A DNA stretch of 64,000 nucleotides from Herbaspirillum sp. 3R11 (GCF_004563925.1 NZ_SPNJ01000003.1:558001-622000); one strand, 5' to 3'. Counted from the stretch's first letter, positions 43,371 through 51,913 are shown. The notes: generated from the letters alone by a model not told the origin. Numbers and translations are program-made.

Positions 43371-44258
43371 ATGAAATGGGAAGGCAATCGCGAAAGCGAC
43401 AACGTGGAAGACCGCCGCGGCGAGGGTTCGGGCGGCGGCGGCGGAGGCTTTTCCTTCGGCGGCGGCTCGATCGGCATCGGCGGCATCGCGGTGGCGCTGG
43501 TGGCGTCCTACTTCCTCGGCATCAATCCGATGACCGTCATCAACATGCTCAGCGGCGGTGGCGGCCAGCTCGCTCCCGTGCAGCAATCGGCGCCGGCGCA
43601 CAAGCCGCCGCCGAACGACCAGATGGCGCGCTTCGTCTCGACCGTGCTGGCCGACACCGAAGACACCTGGGGGGAAATCTTCAAGGCCGGCGGCGCCACC
43701 TACGTGCGGCCGAAACTGGTGCTGTTCTCCGGCTCCACGCCGACCGCCTGCGGCGCCGGCCAGACCGCCACCGGACCGTTCTATTGTCCCGGCGACCAAA
43801 AGGTCTACATCGACCTCAGCTTCTATCAGTTGATGAAGCAGCGCTTCAACGTCTCCGGCAACTTTGCACAAGCGTATGTGATCGCGCATGAAGTCGGCCA
43901 TCACGTGCAAAATCTGCTCGGCATTTCCGCCAAGGTCGACAAGGCCCGCCGCACCATGTCCGAGAAACAGTCCAACGCCTTGTCGGTGAAGCTCGAGTTG
44001 CAGGCGGATTGCTTCGCCGGCGTCTGGGCTTACCACGCCAATGAAGCGCGCCACATCATCGAAAACGGCGACGTCGAGGAAGCGCTCAACGCCGCCTCGG
44101 CCATCGGCGATGACGCCCTGCAACGGCAGGCGCGCGGCGAAGTGGTGCCGGACTCATTCACGCATGGCACCTCGGCGCAGCGCGTGAGCTGGTTCAAGCG
44201 CGGCGTCACCGAAGGCAAGGTGAGCGCCTGCAATACCTTCGAAGCAAAAAAACTCTGA
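43371..44258 (+). CDS. Neutral zinc metallopeptidase (YpfJ/KPN_02809 family)
   Basis: 295 residues. The N-terminus is acidic and Gly-rich, followed by one membrane helix (about 33-55, GSIGIGGIAVALVASYFLGI). The zincin motif HEVGHH in AYVIAHEVGHHVQNLLG supplies two zinc His and the catalytic Glu; the third ligand region is LELQADCFAGVWAYHANEAR. Family blocks QTATGPFYCPGDQKVYIDLS and GTSAQRVSWFKRGVTEGKVS are present. Physiological substrate unknown. ATG 43371 follows AAAAGGAAATCATC. Four small genes follow on the same strand at short spacing. Confidence 0.93.
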   Translation: MKWEGNRESDNVEDRRGEGSGGGGGGFSFGGGSIGIGGIAVALVASYFLGINPMTVINMLSGGGGQLAPVQQSAPAHKPPPNDQMARFVSTVLADTEDTWGEIFKAGGATYVRPKLVLFSGSTPTACGAGQTATGPFYCPGDQKVYIDLSFYQLMKQRFNVSGNFAQAYVIAHEVGHHVQNLLGISAKVDKARRTMSEKQSNALSVKLELQADCFAGVWAYHANEARHIIENGDVEEALNAASAIGDDALQRQARGEVVPDSFTHGTSAQRVSWFKRGVTEGKVSACNTFEAKKL

Positions 44259-44274
44259 AACTGATAAGGCTCAC

Positions 44275-44658
44275 ATGGAAATTTCCTACTGGTGCGTCCT
44301 GATCGCCGGCCTGCTGCCCATCCTCACGGTGTCGGTGGCGAAGTACGGCCGCCGCGATTTCGACAACGGCGAACCGCGCGCCTGGCTCGACAAGCAGACC
44401 GGCCTGCGCCGCCGTGCCGACTATGCGCACCGCAATCATTTCGAGGCGTTTCCCTTCTTTGCCGCGGCAGTGCTGGTAGCCCAGCAAACCGGCGTGGCGC
44501 AGGAGTGGATCGACGGACTTGCATTGGCCTTCATCGCTGCACGCGTGGTCTATACTGCGCTCTACCTGAACGACCTGCCGAGCCTGCGCTCGCTGTCGTG
44601 GACCGTCGGCTATGCCTGCGTCCTCGGCCTGTTCGCCGTTTCCGCCCTTCACCTGTAA
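44275..44658 (+). CDS. MAPEG-family membrane protein
   Basis: 127 residues with four hydrophobic helices. Family features: RRADYAHRNHFEAFPFFAAA (helix 2 start, with R and N-H-x-E-A-F-P as in bacterial MAPEG proteins) and ALAFIAARVVYTALYLNDLP. Eukaryotic members are glutathione-dependent; bacterial role is not established. Sixteen bp after the metallopeptidase gene with AAGGCTC before ATG. Confidence 0.9.
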   Translation: MEISYWCVLIAGLLPILTVSVAKYGRRDFDNGEPRAWLDKQTGLRRRADYAHRNHFEAFPFFAAAVLVAQQTGVAQEWIDGLALAFIAARVVYTALYLNDLPSLRSLSWTVGYACVLGLFAVSALHL

Positions 44659-44662
44659 ACAC

Positions 44663-44932
44663 ATGAGCAATCCCGACCTGCAAATCCTGCACGACGCGCT
44701 GAATGAGCTGCGCGACGGCGACATCAACGTCACCGCTTTCTGCAGCGCCTGGCGCGCGCAGACCGACCTGATCAAGCGCCTGCCGCCGCGCTACGAAGAA
44801 GTCGCCGAAGACCTGCTCGGCCGGCTCGAAGCGGGCAGCCTGTTCACCGAAGAAAGCTGCTCCTTCAGCCAGGAAGACTTGCTCGACAACCTGGCGCTCT
44901 GGCTGCACAAGGCCGAGAAGACCCTGGTCTGA
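44663..44932 (+). CDS. Hypothetical small protein, 89 residues
   Basis: Begins four bases after the MAPEG stop codon. Helical and acidic (LQILHDALNELRDGDINVTA, DLLGRLEAGSLFTEESCSFS, QEDLLDNLALWLHKAEKTLV), soluble, no signal peptide. The pattern suggests a compact helical bundle but I do not recognise a family. Tight spacing places it in the metallopeptidase operon. Confidence 0.75.
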   Translation: MSNPDLQILHDALNELRDGDINVTAFCSAWRAQTDLIKRLPPRYEEVAEDLLGRLEAGSLFTEESCSFSQEDLLDNLALWLHKAEKTLV

Positions 44933-44965
44933 AACACTCTCACTGAACACCACTACAAGGTAGAT

Positions 44966-45196
44966 ATGCAACACCTGGAATTCGAACTGCAAGGCCCCTA
45001 CGTTGAACTGAACCAGTTGCTGAAACTGGTCGGCATCTGCGACAGCGGCGGCGCCGGCAAGGCGATCGTCGCCGACGGCAACGTCAAGGTCGACGGCCGG
45101 CAGGAGCTGCGCAAGACTTGCAAGATCACTGCGGGCCAAACCGTGCAGCTGGGCGATGTACGCATCCGCGTGCTGGCCGAATCAGCGGCGAAATGA
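44966..45196 (+). CDS. S4-domain RNA-binding protein (YbcJ type)
   Basis: 76 residues. Almost wholly an S4 domain: YVELNQLLKLVGICDSGGAG, KAIVADGNVKVDGRQELRKT, with the typical GG..K..I..G.V.VNG..E.R...K pattern. YbcJ-type proteins bind RNA and may act in ribosome or tRNA-related steps. The stop overlaps the DUF924 start by ATGA. Confidence 0.9.
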   Translation: MQHLEFELQGPYVELNQLLKLVGICDSGGAGKAIVADGNVKVDGRQELRKTCKITAGQTVQLGDVRIRVLAESAAK

Positions 45197-45828
45197 TGGC
45201 GGCCGACAACATCGGATCCATCGAATCAGTCCTGGTGTTCTGGTTCGGCGCCGACGCCGCCGGCAACGATGCCAATACCGTGGCCGGTCGTCAGTCCGGT
45301 TTGTGGTGGGGCAAGGACGCCGCTGTCGACCAGACCATCAAGACGCGCTTCGAAGCCAGCCTGCTGGCCGCGCGCGACAACAAGCTGGACGACTGGGCCG
45401 AAAGCCCGGCCGGCCTGCTGGCGCTGATCCTGTTGCTGGACCAGTTCCCGCGCAATATTTATCGCGACAGTGCGACCGCGTTCGACTTCGATGAACTGGC
45501 GCGCCAGTGCTGTCATCTGGGTCTGGCGCAGGGATACGATCAACAGTTGCCGCCGCTGCAGCGCGTGTTCTTTTACCTGCCGCTGGAGCATTCGGAAGAC
45601 GTTGAGGATCAGGAACACTGCGTGCAATTGTTCCGCGCACTGGCGAAACAAATTGCCAAAGATGATCCGGCGTCCAGGGAGACCTTCGACGGCTATCTCA
45701 AGTTTGCCGACCGCCATCACGCCATCGTTGCGCGCTTTGGTCGCTTCCCCCATCGCAACGCAATCCTTGGCAGGGACTCCACGGCGGAAGAAATCGCGTT
45801 TCTGAAAGAACCGCATTCCTCATTCTAA
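45193..45828 (+). CDS. DUF924 family protein
   Basis: 211 residues, usual length. Family blocks: VLVFWFGADAAGN at the start, LWWGKDAAVDQTIKTRFEAS, ESPAGLLALILLLDQFPRNI, VFFYLPLEHSEDVEDQEHCV and KFADRHHAIVARFGRFPHRN. The fold is tetratricopeptide-like helical; function unknown. ATG 45193 overlaps the S4-domain gene stop (ATGA); a second ATG three bases later is an alternative start. Last gene of the operon. Confidence 0.92.
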   Translation: MMAADNIGSIESVLVFWFGADAAGNDANTVAGRQSGLWWGKDAAVDQTIKTRFEASLLAARDNKLDDWAESPAGLLALILLLDQFPRNIYRDSATAFDFDELARQCCHLGLAQGYDQQLPPLQRVFFYLPLEHSEDVEDQEHCVQLFRALAKQIAKDDPASRETFDGYLKFADRHHAIVARFGRFPHRNAILGRDSTAEEIAFLKEPHSSF

Positions 45829-45848
45829 ATTCACATAAGGATGTGAAT
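45829..45848. promoter_or_regulatory. 8-bp inverted repeat, candidate operator
   Basis: ATTCACAT and ATGTGAAT around AAGG, directly after the DUF924 stop and about 80 bp before the small gene 45928. Could be an autoregulatory site of the XRE-cupin protein. Confidence 0.4.
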
Positions 45849-45885
45849 ATTTATTCGTTCTGACGCATATAGTGTCGGTGCTAAG

Positions 45886-45920
45886 CTCCATTCCATCGTA
45901 GCAAGCCTGATGGAATGGAG
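45886..45920 (+). promoter_or_regulatory. 12-bp perfect inverted repeat covering the ribosome site of the small gene
   Basis: CTCCATTCCATC (45886-45897) and GATGGAATGGAG (45909-45920), 11-nt spacer. The right arm contains the GGAG that serves ATG 45928, so an RNA hairpin would hide it; as DNA it would suit a dimeric repressor. Confidence 0.6.
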
Positions 45921-45927
45921 AATCCCG

Positions 45928-46131
45928 ATGACCGACGTCACCACCCCTGTATCCGCCCCCGCCGAAGCACGCACTGCCGCCGTCACCGACCTGCAGGCCT
46001 ATCGCCGGCAGCGCGCCACGCGCCAGACTGCACAGCAATTGACCGCTTCGTATTTCCCAAGCACCCATGACGGCTGGTCGCTGTCGGCATTCCATCCTTT
46101 TGCGGCTGCGGCGCGCACCAACCTGCGCTGA
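45928..46131 (+). CDS. Small hypothetical protein, 67 residues, upstream of an XRE-cupin regulator
   Basis: ATG 45928 with GGAG seven bases upstream; an ATG at 45910 lies inside the inverted repeat and has no ribosome site. Sequence is Ala/Thr-rich at the start, then LQAYRRQRATRQTAQQLTAS and a Trp-containing tail (HDGWSLSAFHPFAAAARTNL). Probably soluble with one basic helix. It ends 13 bp before the XRE-cupin start, so they are cotranscribed. No recognised family. Confidence 0.62.
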   Translation: MTDVTTPVSAPAEARTAAVTDLQAYRRQRATRQTAQQLTASYFPSTHDGWSLSAFHPFAAAARTNLR

Positions 46132-46144
46132 AGAGAATCCCACC

Positions 46145-46777
46145 ATGACCGCTGAATTGCGCATTGCCGAACCCGCACCGCACCTGCATGCCGTACCGCC
46201 GCAGGCTCCCGGCAACGACATCGAAGATATCGTCGCCGACAACCTGTCGCGGCTGCGCGCGCTGCGCCATCTTTCGCTGGACGGCCTGGCGCGCAAGTCC
46301 GGCGTGAGCCGCGCCATGCTGGCGCAGATCGAATCCGGCCGCAGCGTGCCAACCATTCGCGTGCTGCAACGCGTGGCGTCGGCCCTGCAGGTCTCGGTGT
46401 CGGCCTTCCTGCGTAACTTCGCGCCGCAAGGACTTGTCGTATTGCCGGTGCAGGATTCGCCGCGCACGGTCAGCGGCAATGGCCGCTTTTCCAGCCGCAG
46501 TCTGTATCCGGCAGGTGAGCGCCGTTTCGAATTCCATGAACTGAAGCTGGATGCGTTGTCGACCGAACATCTGCAGGCGCTGGTGCCAGGTGCACAAAAG
46601 AACCTGGTCATCACACACGGCACACTGGAGATCCAGATCAACGACCATCGTCAGCTGCTCGGCACCGGCGACGCCATCTTCTTCGATGCCGACCATGCGC
46701 ACAGCTATCGCAATCCGGCCAACGTCGATGCGATCGCCTACGTGGTCACGCAATATCCGGAGACGCGCACGGTGTAG
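46145..46777 (+). CDS. XRE-family regulator with C-terminal cupin domain
   Basis: 210 residues. Helix-turn-helix at about 31-88 (LRALRHLSLDGLARKSGVSR, AMLAQIESGRSVPTIRVLQR), cupin_2 barrel at about 130-205 (KNLVITHGTLEIQINDHRQL, GTGDAIFFDADHAHSYRNPA). The first 30 residues are Pro/Ala-rich. Such regulators (PuuR, SutR type) sense small metabolites through the cupin, often in amino-acid or polyamine metabolism. ATG 46145 follows AAGAGAATCCCACC. Expressed with the 67-residue gene and ended by a strong terminator. Confidence 0.92.
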   Translation: MTAELRIAEPAPHLHAVPPQAPGNDIEDIVADNLSRLRALRHLSLDGLARKSGVSRAMLAQIESGRSVPTIRVLQRVASALQVSVSAFLRNFAPQGLVVLPVQDSPRTVSGNGRFSSRSLYPAGERRFEFHELKLDALSTEHLQALVPGAQKNLVITHGTLEIQINDHRQLLGTGDAIFFDADHAHSYRNPANVDAIAYVVTQYPETRTV

Positions 46778-46800
46778 GTTCGCCGGTGTACTCCCGATAG

Positions 46801-46826
46801 AAAGCCCCGCTGATGCGGGGCTTTTT
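46801..46826 (+). terminator. Rho-independent terminator after the XRE-cupin gene
   Basis: AAAGCCCCGC, loop TGAT, GCGGGGCTTTTT: nine-bp stem plus T-run. Confidence 0.92.
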
Positions 46827-47029
46827 GCTATTGCGGGCGGCCGCAGGGCGACATCATTCTTCCATGCTTGTCGAGATGCAACGCCGAATATCGCTAGAAA
46901 ATATAAATAGATACTTCAGGTAATCGGGAAATCGTCGCTTCTGCCCGATTTTCCACAGCCAAACCGGCGCAACAATTCTCAAACACCTGCAAAATCTTGC
47001 CTTTCCGACATGAAAATCGGTGAGGCTAC

Positions 47030-47548
47030 ATGATCAGGACCTCTTCCACTTCTCCCCCACCCATGCCGTATTCTTCCCAGCGCGGATTCACGCTGGTGGA
47101 AGTGCTGGCGGCGATTTTCATCCTGGCGCTGGCCGCTTCGGGCGTCGCGGCCATGCAGCTGCACGCCTTGCGCACTGCGCAACACAGCGCTTACCAATCG
47201 GCCGCACTGCAATTGGCCATTGAACTGGCCGAGTTGCTGCGCGCCGAGGCCCAGCCGACGTCCTACCAATTCGAATACAAGGCCACCGTTGCGCCATCCG
47301 TGGCCTGCGCACGAGCCGACTGCGACCTTGCCGCCTGGAAGCAACGCCTGGCGGAAGCCTTGCCGCGCGCACGCGTGGTGGTCTGCACCGACAACGCGCC
47401 GGTCCTCAATGACACGCTGCGCTGGGCCTGCAGCGGCGCCGGCGGTCCTTTGCTGATCAAGATCGGCTGGGCGTTGCGGGAGCCGGGGCCGACATCCGCC
47501 GCGCAATCCGAGCCTCCGCCATTCCTGGCGCTGCCGGTGGAGCGATAA
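47030..47548 (+). CDS. pilV: Type IV pilus minor pilin PilV-like
   Basis: 172 residues. Prepilin peptidase site QRG/FTLVEVLAAIFILALA with Glu at +5 and the hydrophobic helix needed for assembly. ATG 47030 follows GGTGAGGCTAC and gives an 18-residue leader; ATG 47063 would give a shorter leader without a ribosome site. Four Cys occur in the C-terminal half (VACARADCDL, VVCTDN, WACSG), probably disulfide-linked. First of five pilin genes; pilW follows immediately (TAAATG). Confidence 0.9.
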   Translation: MIRTSSTSPPPMPYSSQRGFTLVEVLAAIFILALAASGVAAMQLHALRTAQHSAYQSAALQLAIELAELLRAEAQPTSYQFEYKATVAPSVACARADCDLAAWKQRLAEALPRARVVVCTDNAPVLNDTLRWACSGAGGPLLIKIGWALREPGPTSAAQSEPPPFLALPVER

Positions 47549-48436
47549 ATGCGCCGCCATCAGCAGGGCCTGACCTTGATCGAACTGATGATCGCCATGG
47601 CGCTCGGCATGGGCGTGGTGCTGGCCGCAGTGGCGCTGATGCAGGCGGCACGATCGACCTACCTGAGCGTGGCCGACAGCGCCCAGGTCCAGGAAAACGG
47701 CCGTTATGCGCTGGACCTGATCGCGCGCACCGTGCGGCAGGCGAACTACGTGCCGCAAGATAATCCGGCGTTCCTGCGCAATGACCTCAGCGGCCTGGAG
47801 CCGGGCGTCTTCGGCATCGACAACGCCAGAGTGAGCGAACATTCGACCGGCTTGTCGTCGCCTTCCGCCAATCGCGATGCCCATGGCAGCGATTTGCTGG
47901 CGATACGTTTCTTTGGATCAGGTCCCAGGAATCAGCCGGACAACGACATGCTCAATTGTGCCGGCTTCGCAGTCCCCGGCCCCAACGGTGCCACCTCGTT
48001 ATCGGACCTTGAAGAGGTGCGCGGCCAGAGCATCTTTTACGTGGCGCCCGACAGCACCGGCGAACCGGAACTGCGCTGCAAGTACTTCACGCGCGACGGC
48101 GGCTGGAGCGCTGCCGCCATCGTGCGCGGCGTCGAGTCCTTTCAGGTGCTGTACGGCGTGCGCAGTGCCGGAAGCGAGCTTGACTATGTGAATGCAACGC
48201 GTATCGGTACGCGCTGGCGCGATGTTGCGGCGGTCAGGATCGCGCTGCTGGCGCGCGGCGAGCGCAATGTTCGGGACGGCGGCGCAGCGGTCGTGCATCG
48301 CCTGTTCGGCCCGGCATATCAGGATGGCGGCGACGCCGGCGCCATGATCGACGAAACGAGGCTGGCGCCCGCTGTGCGGCAACGCATCCGCAAAGTTTTC
48401 CAGACCACCATCTGGCTGCGCAATTCCGCGCCATGA
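47549..48436 (+). CDS. pilW: Type IV pilus minor pilin PilW-like
   Basis: 295 residues. Prepilin site QQG/LTLIELMIAMALGMGVVL, then YALDLIARTVRQANYVPQDN, a block typical of PilW. Contains CAGFAVPGPNGATSLSDLEE and RCKYFTRDG with Cys that may pair. Initiates pilus assembly at the inner membrane with PilV, PilX and FimU/FimT. Its start directly abuts the pilV stop and its end overlaps pilX by ATGA. Confidence 0.93.
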   Translation: MRRHQQGLTLIELMIAMALGMGVVLAAVALMQAARSTYLSVADSAQVQENGRYALDLIARTVRQANYVPQDNPAFLRNDLSGLEPGVFGIDNARVSEHSTGLSSPSANRDAHGSDLLAIRFFGSGPRNQPDNDMLNCAGFAVPGPNGATSLSDLEEVRGQSIFYVAPDSTGEPELRCKYFTRDGGWSAAAIVRGVESFQVLYGVRSAGSELDYVNATRIGTRWRDVAAVRIALLARGERNVRDGGAAVVHRLFGPAYQDGGDAGAMIDETRLAPAVRQRIRKVFQTTIWLRNSAP

Positions 48437-49008
48437 ATACCACACATCGCCAACGCGGCGCCTCGCTGCTGATCGTCTTGCTGATGCTGGTGGTGGTGAT
48501 GCTGTTCGGCGTTTCCGCCGCACAGCTCACGCTCATGAACGAGAAGTCATCGCGCAACGACCGCGACCGCCACATCGCCTTCCAGGCTGCCGAGGCTGGG
48601 CTGCGCGATGCCGAACGCGACATTGCCGGCGGTCGGGTTGCACCGGAAGTTTTTCCTGACCAGGCGGGTGCTTGTCACGACATCGGCGCGCACAGCGGAC
48701 TGTGCCTGGCTACTGCCAACGCGGCGCCGTGGCGGCTCATCGATTTCAGCGCACCGTCGCCGTCGGTGCGCTACGGCCAGTTCACGGGATTGAGCTTTCC
48801 GCACGGCGCGGCGTCGCTGCCGGCGCAACCGCCACGCTACCTGATTGAATTGCTCAGGCTGACGACGGCAGACCGGCAAGCCGCAGTGCGCTATCGCGTC
48901 ACGGCCGTCGGCTTCGGCCCGAACTCAGGCACGCAGGTCATGCTGCAAACCGTACTCGATGTCGCCAAGCCATTCCCTCGACTTTCCTGGCGAGAAATCA
49001 ACAACTGA
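48433..49008 (+). CDS. pilX: Type IV pilus minor pilin PilX-like
   Basis: 191 residues. N-terminal RQRGASLLIVLLMLVVVMLF matches the PilX class III signal, which lacks the Phe and Glu pattern of the other pilins; then the PilX block AFQAAEAGLRDAERDI. Overlaps pilW by 4 bp. In most genomes pilY1 follows here; here pilE follows after 25 bp. Confidence 0.9.
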   Translation: MNTTHRQRGASLLIVLLMLVVVMLFGVSAAQLTLMNEKSSRNDRDRHIAFQAAEAGLRDAERDIAGGRVAPEVFPDQAGACHDIGAHSGLCLATANAAPWRLIDFSAPSPSVRYGQFTGLSFPHGAASLPAQPPRYLIELLRLTTADRQAAVRYRVTAVGFGPNSGTQVMLQTVLDVAKPFPRLSWREINN

Positions 49009-49033
49009 ACTGCCCCCCTCACGGAGAAACGCC

Positions 49034-49480
49034 ATGCCCCAGCAAGCCCGCCATCGCGGCTTCACCCTGATCGAACTCATGTGCGTACTATGCATCATCG
49101 GCATGCTGGCGCTGTTCGCCTATCCGTCCTACCAGTCGCACATACGCAAGGCGCGCCGCACCGAAGCACGTGCGGCGCTGATGCAGGCAATGCAGCAGCA
49201 GGAGCGCCACTTCACGCAACACAATCGCTACCACGCCTACAGCGACGCCTCCACGGCCGGGATGTTCCGATGGTTTTCGGGCGACACCGAGGCCGGCAGC
49301 TCTTATCGCCTCAGCGCCAGCGGGTGCAGCGGCGGCACCTTGCAGGAATGCATCATGTTGTCGGCGACGCCGGCCGGGGGCTTCATCGATCGCCAATGCG
49401 GCGCGCTGACGCTCAACAGCCGCGGCGAGCAAACCATCTCCGGCCTATCTGTCGCGGCCGCTCCCGAGGCATGCCGATGA
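49034..49480 (+). CDS. pilE: Type IV pilin PilE-like
   Basis: 148 residues. Prepilin site HRG/FTLIELMCVLCIIGMLAL, then YPSYQSHIRKARRTEARAAL, the usual PilE continuation, and a C-terminal Cys pair region (ASGCSGGTLQECIMLS, RQCGALTLNSRGEQ, PEACR). Start ATG 49034 follows GGAGAAACGCC. Overlaps fimT by ATGA. Confidence 0.93.
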   Translation: MPQQARHRGFTLIELMCVLCIIGMLALFAYPSYQSHIRKARRTEARAALMQAMQQQERHFTQHNRYHAYSDASTAGMFRWFSGDTEAGSSYRLSASGCSGGTLQECIMLSATPAGGFIDRQCGALTLNSRGEQTISGLSVAAAPEACR

Positions 49481-50073
49481 AATCCCACCGGCGGCATCCC
49501 GCTGCGGCCGGCTTCACGCTGCCCGAACTGCTGATCGTGCTGGCCATAGTCGGCGTGCTGCTGGCGGCCGGCATGCCGAGCTTGCGCACCTACACGCAAA
49601 ACCAGCAGTTGGCGAACGCCGCCAATGCGTTCCTTGGCGCCCTCAATCTGGCCCGCAGCGAAGCCATCCGGCGCGGCAGTCGGGTCGACCTGGCGCCGCG
49701 CGACGGCAGCAGATGGGAGAGCGGCTGGGTGGTCTTCGCCAACAAGCCGGGCGACGCCAGCCTGCAATTCGACATCGGGGACGAATTGATTTACAGCCAT
49801 GAACAGTTGCCTGCCGGCCTCGATATGGCCACCAAGCTGAGCGACAAGTCGGCGTCCTACATCGCTTACAATGGCAACGGCAGGACCCGCAACAACATGA
49901 GCGACCGGGCGCCGCTATGGGGTTCGTGGCAATTTTCGCTGGATGGCCGAACCCGCCTGATCAGGCTTGGAATTCTGGGTCGCGCCCGCATCTGCAATCC
50001 GGCGGATGACGCAAGCTGCACATTCACAGCAAATCCTGCGCCGGCAACCAACCAGAACATCGCACCTCCGTGA
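49477..50073 (+). CDS. fimT: FimT/GspH-family pseudopilin
   Basis: 198 residues. Prepilin site AAG/FTLPELLIVLAIVGVLLA with the Pro at +4 seen in some FimT proteins, then NQQLANAANAFLGALNLARS, EAIRRGSRVDL, the GspH-domain signature, and a CNPADDASC pair near the end. ATG 49477 overlaps the pilE stop; ATG 49471 in frame is an alternative. Some FimT proteins bind DNA during natural transformation. The end touches the ribD start. Confidence 0.9.
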   Translation: MKSHRRHPAAAGFTLPELLIVLAIVGVLLAAGMPSLRTYTQNQQLANAANAFLGALNLARSEAIRRGSRVDLAPRDGSRWESGWVVFANKPGDASLQFDIGDELIYSHEQLPAGLDMATKLSDKSASYIAYNGNGRTRNNMSDRAPLWGSWQFSLDGRTRLIRLGILGRARICNPADDASCTFTANPAPATNQNIAPP

Positions 50074-50078
50074 ACCAA

Positions 50079-51185
50079 ATGTCCATCTACGACCTCTTCA
50101 TCGAAAACGACCAGCAAGCCATGGCGCTGGCGCTGCAACAGGCCGAACAAGGCATGTTCACGACTACGCCCAATCCGCGCGTAGGCTGCGTCATCGTGCG
50201 CGACGACCGTGTCATCGGCGCCGGTTTCACACAGCCGCCGGGCGGCAACCACGCTGAAATACAGGCCATGCGCGACGCGCAGCAACGCGGCAACGACGTG
50301 CGCGGCGCCACCGTCTACGTCACGCTGGAGCCGTGCAGCCATTTCGGCCGCACCCCGCCCTGCGCCGATGCGCTGGTGAAGGCCGGCGTCGGCAAGGTGG
50401 TGTCGGCGATGACCGATCCCAATCCGCTGGTGGCCGGCCAAGGCCTGGGAAAATTGCAGGCGGCCGGCATCGCCGTGGTGTCCGGAGTACTGGCGGAACA
50501 AGCCCGTGAAATGAACATCGGCTTCTTCAAGCGCATGCAGCACGGCACGCCGTGGGTGCGCATGAAATCGGCTGCCAGCCTCGACGGCAAGACTGCCTTG
50601 CACAACGGCAAGAGCCAGTGGATCACCGGCCAGGCGGCGCGCGACGACGGCCATTTCTGGCGCGCACGCGCCTGCGCCATCGTCACCGGCATCGGCACCG
50701 TCAAGGACGACAACCCCCAACTGAGTGTGCGCGCCATCGATACGCCACGCCAGCCGCGCCGCATCGTGGTCGACAGCAAATTGACGCTGTCGCCGGACGC
50801 AAACATCCTCGCCGGCGGCGGCACCTGGGTCTTCACCGCCAGCGAAGACCGCGCCCGCATTGCCGCGCTGGAAGAACGCGGCGCCGAAGTCATCGTGCTG
50901 CCCAACGCCGCCGGCAAGGTCGACCTGCCGCGCGTGATCGCCGAGCTCGGCAAACGCAACCTCAATGAAGTGCACATCGAAGCGGGCTCCAAACTCAATG
51001 CCTCGCTGATCCGCGAAGGCTGCGTCGATGAACTGCTGCTCTACCTTGCGCCCAGCCTGCTGGGCGACGGCCGCAGCATGTTCGACCTGCCGGCGCTGGA
51101 CGACCTGTCCGGCAAGATCGCGCTGCGTTTCCATGAGATCAAGCAGATCGGCGAGGATTTGCGTATCCTTGCCCGGTTCAGCTAA
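50079..51185 (+). CDS. ribD: Bifunctional pyrimidine deaminase/reductase RibD
   Basis: 368 residues. N-terminal deaminase with zinc motif HAE in GGNHAEIQAMRDA and PCSHFGRTPPC (PC-x7-C-type), C-terminal reductase with WVRMKSAASLDGKTALHNGK and GIGTVKDDNPQLSVR. It performs the second and third steps of riboflavin synthesis from GTP. ATG 50079 is chosen; GTG 50070, which overlaps the fimT stop as GTGA, is an equal possibility since neither has a good ribosome site. No FMN riboswitch lies before it; it reads out of the pilin operon. Confidence 0.94.
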   Translation: MSIYDLFIENDQQAMALALQQAEQGMFTTTPNPRVGCVIVRDDRVIGAGFTQPPGGNHAEIQAMRDAQQRGNDVRGATVYVTLEPCSHFGRTPPCADALVKAGVGKVVSAMTDPNPLVAGQGLGKLQAAGIAVVSGVLAEQAREMNIGFFKRMQHGTPWVRMKSAASLDGKTALHNGKSQWITGQAARDDGHFWRARACAIVTGIGTVKDDNPQLSVRAIDTPRQPRRIVVDSKLTLSPDANILAGGGTWVFTASEDRARIAALEERGAEVIVLPNAAGKVDLPRVIAELGKRNLNEVHIEAGSKLNASLIREGCVDELLLYLAPSLLGDGRSMFDLPALDDLSGKIALRFHEIKQIGEDLRILARFS

Positions 51186-51232
51186 CCGGCTCTTTTATTT
51201 AACAACCTTCAGTTACCTATTTGGATCCCATC

Positions 51233-51850
51233 ATGTTCACAGGCATCGTCGCCGCCGTCGGCAACATCACTTCCGTTCAACCACTGGGCAACACCGCCGA
51301 CGCCGGTGTGCGCCTCGACATCGACGCCGGCCCTCTGGCAATGGATGATGTCGCGCTGGGCGATTCGATCGCGCTCAACGGCGCCTGCATGACGGTGGTG
51401 GAGAAGACTGCAAAAGGATTCACCGTCGACGTCTCGCGCGAAAGCCTTAATCTCACCGTCGGCCTCGACGCTCCCGGTGAAGTGAATCTCGAAAAGGCCC
51501 TGACCCTGGCCGAACGCCTGGGTGGACACCTGGTCTCCGGCCACGTCGACGGTCTCGGCGTGGTCAACAAGTTCGAACCGATCGGCGAATCCTGGGAGCT
51601 GATCGTCGAAGCCCCCAAATCGCTCGCCAAGTATCTCGCCTACAAAGGCTCGATCGTCGTCAACGGCGTCTCGCTGACCGTCAACCGCGTGGAAGACGTC
51701 GCCAACGGCTGCCGCTTCTCGATCAATCTGATCCCGCACACGATCCAGGTTACTACGCTCAAGCACCTGAAGGTGGGCGGCAAGGTCAATCTGGAGATTG
51801 ACCTGATTGCGCGTTATGTCGAGCGCATGCTGTCGACTACGCATAAATAA
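51233..51850 (+). CDS. ribE: Riboflavin synthase, alpha subunit
   Basis: 205 residues. Two lumazine-binding repeats: MFTGIVAAVGNITSVQPLGN with GDSIALNGACMTVVEK, and LVSGHVDGLGVVNKFEPIGE with GSIVVNGVSLTVNRVED. Dismutates two 6,7-dimethyl-8-ribityllumazine to riboflavin. Starts 47 bp after ribD on the same strand. Confidence 0.95.
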   Translation: MFTGIVAAVGNITSVQPLGNTADAGVRLDIDAGPLAMDDVALGDSIALNGACMTVVEKTAKGFTVDVSRESLNLTVGLDAPGEVNLEKALTLAERLGGHLVSGHVDGLGVVNKFEPIGESWELIVEAPKSLAKYLAYKGSIVVNGVSLTVNRVEDVANGCRFSINLIPHTIQVTTLKHLKVGGKVNLEIDLIARYVERMLSTTHK

Positions 51851-51913
51851 GAGCCTTGCGAGCACAACGCCACTTTTCACTTCATCAAAGCAATTTGTTG
51901 TCGCAATGTACTT

